Assembly: GCF_902491705.1 (NCBI RefSeq)
Contig: NZ_CABUIW010000072.1
Span: 1 to 8,985, forward strand
DNA: 8,985 bases
DNA from: an uncultured Lactobacillus sp.
Lineage (GTDB): Bacteria > Bacillota > Bacilli > Lactobacillales > Lactobacillaceae
Direction of reading: 5' to 3'
The position numbers and the translations under genes were made by a program. This document shows positions 1 through 5,581 of this stretch, piece after piece (position 1 is the stretch's first letter; each line of letters starts with the position of its first letter). The notes under the pieces were generated by a model, which saw nothing but the letters and a program-made list of their open reading frames with translations, ran no database searches and was not told the origin of the DNA.

Positions 1-117
1 GCTCAAGCTATAGAGGAATATATCAAATACTATAACGAAGAAAGGATAAAGAGCAGATTAAAAGGCTTAACTCCGAAAGAATATCGGAATCAAGCCTCTA
101 TTAATCCTATGTTTTAA
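1..117 (+). CDS. IS3-family transposase (OrfB, DDE integrase domain), C-terminal fragment
   Basis: This open frame enters from the left edge in frame 1 and stops at TAA 115-117, giving 38 residues. It shows the typical IS3 OrfB tail: a YYNEERIKSRLKGLTPKEYR stretch, matching the family pattern of YxNxxR followed by LKGLsPxxYR just before the C-terminus. The catalytic DDE residues lie upstream, outside the window. The protein would cut and join the element's ends together with OrfA. The fragment is cut by the window edge; nothing suggests it is broken. Family assignment is firm, subgroup is not. Confidence 0.85.
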   Translation, partial: AQAIEEYIKYYNEERIKSRLKGLTPKEYRNQASINPMF

Positions 118-144
118 AATGTCTACTTTTTAGGTCCCACTTCA
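1..144 (+). mobile_element. Right end of an IS3-family insertion sequence (partial)
   Basis: The first 144 bases are the 3' part of an insertion sequence that starts outside the window. It contains the transposase C-terminus (1-117) followed by a short terminal region at 120-144 that starts TGTCTACTTTTTAGG and ends in CA, the usual outer dinucleotide of IS3-family right ends. I place the outer boundary at 144 by this criterion and by likeness to Lactobacillus IS3-family ends. The left end and the target-site duplication cannot be seen, so the exact boundary and the subgroup (probably IS150/IS1223-like) are inferred. Confidence 0.75.
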
Positions 145-170
145 TTTTCCTAATTGAAAATGAGCTTTTT
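142..170 (+). terminator. Rho-independent terminator at the IS right end
   Basis: TCATTTTC (142-149) pairs perfectly with GAAAATGA (156-163) around a 6-base loop, followed by GC and a run of six T (166-171). In the plus direction this is a terminator for the transposase transcript. The first three bases of the left arm (TCA) belong to the IS end, so IS and flanking DNA together build the hairpin. On the minus strand no T tract follows, so it is not an obvious terminator for the HNH gene ending at 176. Confidence 0.6.
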
Positions 171-175
171 TATAT

Positions 176-1087
176 TTAAATGATATCTTTATTTTCTTTG
201 ATACGTGCTAATTTCCATCCCGTATCAAAATAAGTTTTGCGAGTTTGACGCAAATCATCATAATCACTTTGCAAACTATCAATAGCGTCCTGAAGGCTCT
301 TATTTTGCTTTCTAATGGCATTTAATTCAGGACTATTAATTACACCCTTAAGGTGAACTTGAGCTGCTAGATAGCGACGACGGTGCTCAAACTCTTCTCT
401 TAAGGTGCCTAGTGCATCTTCGTACTTAACTAGCTTTTTATTAATATCAGAAATTTGATCATTTAATTGAATAAATAATTTATAGGGCATGTCTGACTTA
501 ATACGATTGCATTCAGCACAAGCCAAGGTTAAATTATCTAAATCATTGTTGTGGCTCAATGATACTGGATCCTTGTGATCCACGCTGTGGCCACGTCTAC
601 CACAATATTGACAGCGATATTTGTATTTAGCTCTAATGCGTTCACGATCAATAAAATTAACTTCATTTAATTGGAAATTGATCGTTAAACCCAGTTCCTT
701 TAAGTTTTGCTCAAAAGTTATGCCTTGATTAGGCACATGGGTTTTACCATCTTCACTTTTAATCACGGCCAAGTTAAAATCAGATCGTTTAATCTGCTGG
801 CGAGCAATTTCATTGCCATCATAATCTTGTAAAAAGGCTTCGTATTTTTTGCGATCCTTTTTATTTTTCACAATAAAGTTTTGCTCTTTTTGCTCCTTAG
901 CTCCAACAAAGGTATAAAGCAGACTTTGAGCAAATGTTTCTACAGCATTATTGGCGTAGTCTTCTGGGTTTAAATTGCGAGTTAAGCAAATATCACAAAT
1001 ACTGGTTAACTTAGGATTCATTAACCCCTCTTGCTTAAAATGCAAAGAGTCCATACGTAAACCGCATGAACTACACATAAATTTCAC
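176..1087 (-). CDS. HNH endonuclease-domain protein with N-terminal zinc finger and coiled coil
   Basis: The 303-residue protein has three parts. At the N-terminus C5xxC8 and C31xxC34 form a probable zinc finger. An HNH nuclease module follows (about 148-205): C159xxC162, the D170-H171 catalytic pair, N185, and C190xxC193-N194 with K197. Residues about 206-300 are charged and heptad-like, probably a coiled coil. HNH domains cut DNA or RNA with one metal ion; the target here is unknown. Two starts are possible. GTG at 1087 directly follows the stop of the HD gene and has AGGGG eight bases upstream. ATG at 1078 has AGGTG six bases upstream and would drop only three residues. Either way the gene is coupled to the HD gene. 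It could be a restriction-type, mobile-element or RNA-processing nuclease; I do not recognise a named family. Confidence 0.8.
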   Translation of the reverse strand: MKFMCSSCGLRMDSLHFKQEGLMNPKLTSICDICLTRNLNPEDYANNAVETFAQSLLYTFVGAKEQKEQNFIVKNKKDRKKYEAFLQDYDGNEIARQQIKRSDFNLAVIKSEDGKTHVPNQGITFEQNLKELGLTINFQLNEVNFIDRERIRAKYKYRCQYCGRRGHSVDHKDPVSLSHNNDLDNLTLACAECNRIKSDMPYKLFIQLNDQISDINKKLVKYEDALGTLREEFEHRRRYLAAQVHLKGVINSPELNAIRKQNKSLQDAIDSLQSDYDDLRQTRKTYFDTGWKLARIKENKDII

Positions 1088-1732
1088 CTAATCATCCCCT
1101 AACAAAAGAATGCTAAAAGCTATTCGTTGCATCTTATCCTTTCCCGCAAAATCACCTTTAAAAAGATCTGGCAAAATTTTCTTAATAAAGTATTGTACGC
1201 AAACCAAGTCATCGAATTTCTTGATGGTTTCAAGACTTTCTTTGAACATTTGCATATAAACTGGGTTAGGATTGCCTAATTCAATTTCTCCATAGGCTTC
1301 ATATAACAAATCTAATTTATCACAGATTGATAAAATCTTGCCTTCCAAAGTATCGTCTTTAGCTTCTGAAAGTCGCTTAGTGTAAATTTCTTGGAATTCC
1401 TTTGGAATTTCATCCTTAATGAACTTGGTTGTCATTGTTTCCTCAACGTCGCCAATCATCTTTCTAAGTTGAGGAGTTGCGTATTTAACTGGTGTCTTAA
1501 TATCACCAATGAAACGCTCAGTATAATCATGGTTCAAGCTCTTTTCATAAAGGGCCTTCCAATTGACTTTCTTATTGCCATGAACTTCTTCGATGTCACC
1601 CATCATTTGTGCAAGCTCAGCTGTTCTAAAGCAGTGGTCTGCAACTGAGTGGTGATGATACTTGAAGTAACCTGGAGCACGATCAATTGACTCTAAACTG
1701 TTAAAACCTTGAATGTATGCATTTAATCCCAT
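1088..1732 (-). CDS. HD-domain phosphohydrolase, YfbR-like (5'-deoxynucleotidase family)
   Basis: The 214-residue protein has the metal-binding pattern of HD-domain nucleotidases: H33 (in HSVADH), H68-D69 (in NHDYTERFIGD), E72, D77, the TPVKY stretch at 80-84, and a later Asp in ICDKLD (138 or 141). Spacing matches E. coli YfbR, which removes the 5' phosphate from deoxynucleoside monophosphates, very closely. The length is also close to YfbR (about 200 residues). The inferred role is nucleotide pool housekeeping in the cytoplasm. Other HD enzymes act on (p)ppGpp or dNTPs, so the substrate is not proven. The start is fixed by GAGGAGG at 1739-1746 with good spacing. The next gene starts on the very next base, indicating co-translation with the HNH protein. 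A weak promoter may lie at 1769-1797. Confidence 0.8.
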   Translation of the reverse strand: MGLNAYIQGFNSLESIDRAPGYFKYHHHSVADHCFRTAELAQMMGDIEEVHGNKKVNWKALYEKSLNHDYTERFIGDIKTPVKYATPQLRKMIGDVEETMTTKFIKDEIPKEFQEIYTKRLSEAKDDTLEGKILSICDKLDLLYEAYGEIELGNPNPVYMQMFKESLETIKKFDDLVCVQYFIKKILPDLFKGDFAGKDKMQRIAFSILLLGDD

Positions 1733-1738
1733 TTATTT

Positions 1739-1746
1739 TTCCTCCT
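1739..1746 (-). promoter_or_regulatory. Strong Shine-Dalgarno site of the HD gene
   Basis: On the minus strand GAGGAGG sits about 7 bases before the ATG at 1732. It is the strongest ribosome binding site on the minus strand and fixes the start of the HD protein. Confidence 0.75.
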
Positions 1747-1768
1747 CAACAACATAAAAATTTTTACT

Positions 1769-1797
1769 ATGTTACCAAAAAAATAAACGAACTGCAA
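1769..1797 (-). promoter_or_regulatory. Weak candidate promoter for the HD-HNH pair
   Basis: TTGCAG (1797-1792) and TAACAT (1774-1769) are 17 bases apart on the minus strand, in the 73-base gap between the GH8 and HD genes. Matches to the consensus are 3/6 and 4/6, so this is only a candidate. I see no convincing terminator in the gap either, so read-through from the polysaccharide block is equally possible. Confidence 0.3.
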
Positions 1798-1805
1798 ATA
1801 TTCAA

Positions 1806-2930
1806 TTACATTTTATCAGCGCCTAAAGCAGTAATAGTTGTTAAAGCTGCATCGTAATAATTATTTCGTGGTAAATGTTTAGCAAAAATATATTGTTGCG
1901 ACATAAATAAGTTGTCGTAACCCTTTTTTCTGTTAAAGCTTACGGCATAGAAAATAGGTGCACTGAAGCTGGCAGATTGATAATTATTAATCGCCTTACC
2001 TTTTAAGGTATAACCAGCAAGAAGTACTGTGCGTTTACTGAAGAACTTCAGCATTCGATTCACAATCTTTTTAGCTAGTCGATCGTGGCTTTCTGCTAAC
2101 ATCATTGGCACACGGCAAGCATTAGCTGAAAAATTGCCATCATCTTTAGTGGCTATAGTATTCGGCTTTACCGGCTTAGCATTCGTAGCACTAACCCATG
2201 CAAAGTCTGGTACCAAGCCTGTTTTATGCCTGCGGCTAAGTTGATATAAACGTTTAAGCATTGTGTCTTTAATCGTCAGCCAACGCTTATCGCCAGTTGT
2301 TTTATAAAAATTATCAAAGAATTCCGGCATCACATCAGAAGTACGCATCAAATTATAATATTTAGACTTTTCATTAGCCCAATTACCTACCGTTAAGGTC
2401 TGAGTCTTGGCATTGTATTCATAGCGTAAAACATCCTGCAGGATTCTTACTGCCTCATCTTTGTAATAAATATTTTCATATTCTTTGCTTGCCAAAATTA
2501 ATGCCTGGGCAATAAATAGATCACCATCTGTTGCAGTATTTTTATCTACATGCCACTTGCCGTTTTTTTCAACTTCGCGCCAAGACATTAAAAAGGTCTT
2601 TCTATGATTAATCGTTTCGCGATGTTTTAGATAAAAATTGTTTAATTGTTCAAATTGCTTTTTATTGCCAAAGCCGCGTTTAGCAGCTAAAGCTGAAATA
2701 TACATGCCATAACCTTGTCCTTCAGATAAGGCCGTCTTTTTATTTGAATGAGGCGTCGTATTCACGTAGCTCTCATCTTGATTAATTTTGACAATATAAT
2801 GGCTTTGCCATTGCTTATAAAAGGTGCTGCGCAACTGGCGATCATTGCTCAGTCTTACATAGGCCATGATTGCCGTAAAAATAGCAATTATCACTATAAA
2901 AAATAGCGGCATATACTTTAGTCTCTTCAT
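1806..2930 (-). CDS. Membrane-anchored family 8 glycoside hydrolase
   Basis: The 374-residue protein has a hydrophobic N-terminal anchor (about 7-25) with basic residues in front and no lipobox, so it is probably held at the outer face of the membrane. GH8 hallmarks are clear: SEGQGYGM at 69-76 with E70 as expected proton donor, ATDGD at 133-137, RTSD at 196-199, TGLVPDF at 237-243 and NACRVP at 270-275. GH8 enzymes cut beta-1,4-glucans, chitosan or related chains by inversion. Next to a polysaccharide synthase they usually trim the growing chain, as BcsZ does for cellulose. Oddity: the position used as catalytic base Asp in CelA and BcsZ (in YDAxR) is N270. GH8 chitosanase-type members also have Asn there and use a Glu further upstream, but I see no obvious Glu, only D242, D263 and D264. 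The gene follows the GT2 gene by 14 bases, with AGGGAAG as ribosome binding site, so both share a transcript. Confidence 0.87.
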   Translation of the reverse strand: MKRLKYMPLFFIVIIAIFTAIMAYVRLSNDRQLRSTFYKQWQSHYIVKINQDESYVNTTPHSNKKTALSEGQGYGMYISALAAKRGFGNKKQFEQLNNFYLKHRETINHRKTFLMSWREVEKNGKWHVDKNTATDGDLFIAQALILASKEYENIYYKDEAVRILQDVLRYEYNAKTQTLTVGNWANEKSKYYNLMRTSDVMPEFFDNFYKTTGDKRWLTIKDTMLKRLYQLSRRHKTGLVPDFAWVSATNAKPVKPNTIATKDDGNFSANACRVPMMLAESHDRLAKKIVNRMLKFFSKRTVLLAGYTLKGKAINNYQSASFSAPIFYAVSFNRKKGYDNLFMSQQYIFAKHLPRNNYYDAALTTITALGADKM

Positions 2931-2944
2931 TTTATCTTCCCTAG

Positions 2945-4252
2945 TTAGTCAGCAAATCTCTTCGTCTTAACCCATTTTGTTCCATCACGATGGAAAATTT
3001 TATCGCCAAATACTGAACAAACAGCGTGAATTGAAACGATGATGAACAATTGCGAATAAGTAAAATATGATGCTAGAGAAAGCCAAATTTGTTCAGTTGT
3101 GGCTTGTCCATATTGCGTGCACATAGCTACGTTTATTTGCAACATATATAGCAAAATCATCAATAGCCAATTAAGCAGTAAGATTTGTGCTAACAAAATG
3201 TTGCTAGAACTAATCGTAAATGGAAGCTGCACATATGGATTCCAAATGTGAATGACCATCGTGCATAAGTTAGCTAGGAAAATGAAGTTGGATAAGACAA
3301 TAGCGGCATTAAACCAGAAAAAAGTACAAGAATAATAGAAAGTTTCTAGTTTTACGCGCCAATTACTCTTATCAAAAATATGCTTAAAATTATTGATAAC
3401 TACTTCATAGTTACCCTTAGCCCAGCGAAGTCTCTGGAAATAGTAGTCCTTTAACCGTTCTGGTTCTTGCTGGAAAGCTTCAGAATTATAAGCTAAGGCA
3501 ATCAACTTACCAGACCCCATAATCTTAAACGAAATATCAGTATCTTCTGTTAACGCACCATTACGCCAACCGCCAATTGATTCAACGTATTCTTTATTAA
3601 TAATGAAATTAGTTCCAGGAATACGGCCGATCTTGAATAATTGCCAAATACCGCAGTGTTGGATTCGCTGCGTTACAACTATTTCCTGGTTAATACATCT
3701 AGTCAAAAAGTTTTGCTTAGCGTTACGCGTTTTATTACGACCAAATGCGGCCATGTAGCGCTCCGGATTTTCCTGTACTTTTTTAACTAAAAAATACAAA
3801 GCATTCTCTTCGGGCATCGCATCCGCATCATAAACGCCAAGATATTCACCATGAGCAATTTTTAGAGCATCATTTAATACACTGGCTTTACCACCTGAGC
3901 CGCTTCGTCTGATAACTTGAGCATTACTATCTTTATATTCTGGATTCTCTAATACCTTATCCAAAACATCGGCCGTATGATCTTCACAATTATCCGCATA
4001 AAACAGTACTTCTAGCTTATCTTTTGGATAATTCAAATTTAAAATTGCCGTTGCAGTTTTTTCAATTACCAATTCTTCATTGTGCGCTGGCACAACAATT
4101 GTTACCTTAGGATAGTGCTTTAGCGGTTCTACCTTAACCAAAAGCTTGCTGTGTTTAAGCCAAAAAGCGATTGCTCCACTTAAAGTAATGATCGACATAA
4201 GCAGAGACATCCAAATTGAAATAAGCGTGATTATTTGCATTGCATTATTCAT
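2945..4252 (-). CDS. Family 2 glycosyltransferase, cellulose/poly-GlcNAc synthase-like, membrane-embedded
   Basis: The 435-residue protein is a processive GT-A glycosyltransferase. An N-terminal membrane helix (about 7-31) precedes the cytoplasmic catalytic domain, with VPAHNE (54-59), D87, DxD as D142-A-D144, TED (235-237) and QxxRW as Q273-R274-L275-R276-W277. Several membrane helices follow (roughly 305-330, 350-375 and 392-412), which would form the export channel. These are the residues that bind UDP-sugar and polymerise beta-linked chains in BcsA, IcaA and hyaluronan synthases. The sugar cannot be read from sequence. There is no PilZ domain: the chain ends shortly after the last helix, so direct c-di-GMP binding as in BcsA is not expected. 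The start overlaps the last 8 bases of the small membrane protein gene, with an AAGGAGA site inside that gene. The GH8 gene follows, pointing to one polysaccharide operon. Confidence 0.9.
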   Translation of the reverse strand: MNNAMQIITLISIWMSLLMSIITLSGAIAFWLKHSKLLVKVEPLKHYPKVTIVVPAHNEELVIEKTATAILNLNYPKDKLEVLFYADNCEDHTADVLDKVLENPEYKDSNAQVIRRSGSGGKASVLNDALKIAHGEYLGVYDADAMPEENALYFLVKKVQENPERYMAAFGRNKTRNAKQNFLTRCINQEIVVTQRIQHCGIWQLFKIGRIPGTNFIINKEYVESIGGWRNGALTEDTDISFKIMGSGKLIALAYNSEAFQQEPERLKDYYFQRLRWAKGNYEVVINNFKHIFDKSNWRVKLETFYYSCTFFWFNAAIVLSNFIFLANLCTMVIHIWNPYVQLPFTISSSNILLAQILLLNWLLMILLYMLQINVAMCTQYGQATTEQIWLSLASYFTYSQLFIIVSIHAVCSVFGDKIFHRDGTKWVKTKRFAD

Positions 4253-4391
4253 CTTTATCTCTCCTTCTTGTCTTAATCAGCGTTTCTTCGACATTTCTGT
4301 ATATTTTCAACGAACAAAAGAAAATGACGACAAAGCAGATAATAAAAATTAATGTAATAACAACCGCTAATGAATAAAACCAATCAGTCAT
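4245..4391 (-). CDS. Small single-pass membrane protein (48 aa) of the polysaccharide operon
   Basis: A complete 48-codon frame fills the apparent gap between the GGDEF-like and GT2 genes. It starts at ATG 4391-4389, eight bases inside the end of the upstream gene, with AAAGGA eight bases before it, and stops at TAA 4247-4245, eight bases inside the GT2 gene. The product begins MTDWFYSL, has one long hydrophobic helix (about 7-28) rich in I, V, F and L, and a basic cytoplasmic tail ending KTRRRDKDE. The overlaps at both ends and the ribosome binding site argue that it is real. I do not recognise a family. Small membrane subunits are common in synthase complexes (for example BcsF in cellulose systems), and a role as accessory subunit of the GT2 synthase is an inference from position only. 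Confidence 0.75.
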   Translation of the reverse strand: MTDWFYSLAVVITLIFIICFVVIFFCSLKIYRNVEETLIKTRRRDKDE

Positions 4392-5244
4392 TTTGATCAT
4401 CCTTTAAGTATTCAACGATGATATCTGTTTCAAGACCGCTTTCAAGGTGTTTCTCTAATTTTCTCAAATCAGGGAACTTCTTATAATTGTCAAGATCAAC
4501 TTTTTGAGCAGCTACTTTAAACTTAATCGGAAATTCTACATCCATATGTTGTAATTTCTTCTGCGTTTTTTCGTTTATCTTCTTAAAGGTCGAATCATCA
4601 AGTTGTGGGGAAATAACCATGAAAGTTCCATCCCCTGTGTAATAAATAAATTCACTCTTCAAACGTGTCTTTTTTAAGATCATAGAAATATTTCGTAAAA
4701 CTTCCGCATGATATCTAGGGTGATATTCTTCAATTTGTTGGTGTCTAGCCCAATTAATCAGTTCAACGTTCATCCACAAATTCATATCAGAGTATTTAGC
4801 GAATTGATGCAATTCACGTTGATAAAATTTATTGGCATTATAGTAAGTCTGCAATTTTAAATTTAAATCGTAGTGTGACAAGTGCCTTTTAAAATCATCC
4901 TCATTTTTTTGCGTTATATTCCAATGCAAAACATGATGGCGCACCACGCTAAGCAAACTTGATTCAATAGGAAAAGCAATAATTAATAGGATTTTCTCAT
5001 TAAATGGCATTACCACATAGCCTAACAAGAGAAAGCCAGTCGCAATCGTCGTTAGAATAATTATCAGCCAACTTACCGTATACCTAGATGAAAACAGTCC
5101 TACAAATATTGCTAAGATAAATATCATCGTTAATCCGTTAACCACATTGGATGAAAAGTAGTCAGCTACTCCCAATACGATTACCGGAAAGAGCAATGAC
5201 AACATCAATGCAAAATATACTAGTCGAATATATTTTTTAGTCAT
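4384..5244 (-). CDS. Membrane protein with degenerate GGDEF domain (YdaK-like)
   Basis: The 286-residue protein has about four N-terminal membrane helices (roughly 8-28, 35-51, 56-79 and 84-101) and a cytoplasmic domain from about 115. The fold pattern of a GGDEF domain is visible, with the sequence YYTGDGTFMVISP (201-213) where active cyclases have RYGGDEFxxxLP. The signature is thus GDGTF: the acidic metal-binding residues are displaced or lost, so diguanylate cyclase activity is unlikely. The inhibitory RxxD site is not clean either; R194 and E198 are the nearest residues. B. subtilis YdaK, likewise a four-helix degenerate GGDEF protein next to a GT2 gene, binds c-di-GMP and activates polysaccharide production; a similar sensor role is inferred here. 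The start has GAGG eight bases upstream. No good promoter precedes the gene; a terminator lies only about 40 bases before it. Confidence 0.8.
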   Translation of the reverse strand: MTKKYIRLVYFALMLSLLFPVIVLGVADYFSSNVVNGLTMIFILAIFVGLFSSRYTVSWLIIILTTIATGFLLLGYVVMPFNEKILLIIAFPIESSLLSVVRHHVLHWNITQKNEDDFKRHLSHYDLNLKLQTYYNANKFYQRELHQFAKYSDMNLWMNVELINWARHQQIEEYHPRYHAEVLRNISMILKKTRLKSEFIYYTGDGTFMVISPQLDDSTFKKINEKTQKKLQHMDVEFPIKFKVAAQKVDLDNYKKFPDLRKLEKHLESGLETDIIVEYLKDDQND

Positions 5245-5281
5245 TGTCTTATCCTCAATTCTTCAAAATTACCAATGCAAG

Positions 5282-5331
5282 AAAAAAAGACCACTAAGAA
5301 AAAGTTCTAAATGATCTCTACTTAGTAGTCT
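5282..5331 (-). terminator. Terminator between the 46-aa gene and the polysaccharide operon
   Basis: On the minus strand AGACTACTAAG (5331-5321) pairs with CTTAGTGGTCT (5298-5288), 11 pairs with one G-U, around a 22-base loop, followed by seven T (5288-5282). It lies about 40 bases before the GGDEF-like gene. Read on the plus strand the stem has one C/A mismatch but is also followed by T-rich sequence. Confidence 0.7.
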
Positions 5332-5350
5332 CTTTATTTCTTATTTTTTA

Positions 5351-5370
5351 AAAACAAGATTACTTGTTTT
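5351..5370 (-). terminator. First terminator-like hairpin, overlapping the stop of the 46-aa gene
   Basis: AAAACAAG and CTTGTTTT form a perfect 8-pair stem around a 4-base loop that contains the TAA stop codon of the small gene (5362-5360). On the minus strand the right arm ends in a run of T. It is AT-rich and probably weak alone, and is backed by the hairpin at 5282-5331. Confidence 0.5.
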
Positions 5371-5500
5371 CGTCTTTTGCGGCCTTGTTAAGAAATGCAA
5401 CAACTGCTGCTACGTGAGCAACACGCTTCTTTGCGTTTCTCTTGTTCTTAGGTCTTTGGTTTGGTTCACAACCAGTGTTGTAATTTTCACCTTTACGCAT
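5360..5500 (-). CDS. Small basic protein (46 aa), unknown function
   Basis: A complete 46-codon frame runs from ATG 5500-5498 to TAA 5362-5360. It begins MRKGENYNTGCEPNQ, then has a lysine/arginine-rich stretch (16-26), an alanine/valine-rich possible helix (27-38) and a charged tail. I count 12 K/R against 4 D/E, so net charge is strongly positive. The codons (CGT, GGT, AAC, GTT, CAC) look like those of well-expressed genes. GAAAGGA sits 9-10 bases before the start, a promoter lies at 5540-5568, and two hairpins follow the stop, so it appears to be its own transcription unit. I do not recognise a family. Composition would fit nucleic-acid or ribosome contact, or a membrane-active peptide, but none of this is shown. 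Confidence 0.75.
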   Translation of the reverse strand: MRKGENYNTGCEPNQRPKNKRNAKKRVAHVAAVVAFLNKAAKDENK

Positions 5501-5503
5501 AGT

Positions 5504-5542
5504 ACTATACTTCCTTTCAGATTTTCGAAAATCTAGTATAGT
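5504..5542 (-). promoter_or_regulatory. Nested inverted repeats around the leader of the 46-aa gene; probable operator or leader hairpin
   Basis: A perfect 16-base palindrome, AGATTTTCGAAAATCT, lies at 5519-5534. It is flanked by a second perfect pair, ACTATACT (5504-5511) and AGTATAGT (5535-5542). On the minus strand the Shine-Dalgarno sequence GAAAGGA falls in the 7 bases between the inner and outer right arms. The outer upstream arm overlaps the -10 region, so a DNA operator is more likely than an RNA switch if transcription starts near 5533. I know no regulator with this exact site. Confidence 0.5.
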
Positions 5543-5568
5543 TTACCATGCCAGACCCTTCAGATCAA
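5540..5568 (-). promoter_or_regulatory. Promoter of the 46-aa gene
   Basis: TTGATC (5568-5563), 17 bases, then TAAACT (5545-5540) preceded by TGG, which supplies an extended -10 TG. Each hexamer matches 4/6. An overlapping TATACT (5540-5535) is an alternative -10 without a good -35. The site lies just downstream of the FeS-domain gene. Confidence 0.5.
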
Positions 5569-5581
5569 GTTTTCAATTATT

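Noticed and set aside
1391..1648. Plus-strand frame of 85 codons inside the HD gene
   Set aside because: It lies wholly antisense to the well-supported HD gene, has no ribosome binding site and shows no family features.
1751..1773. AT-rich inverted repeat AACATA / TATGTT between the GH8 and HD genes
   Set aside because: Only six pairs with a single G-C pair and no proper T tract on the minus strand; not convincing as a terminator.
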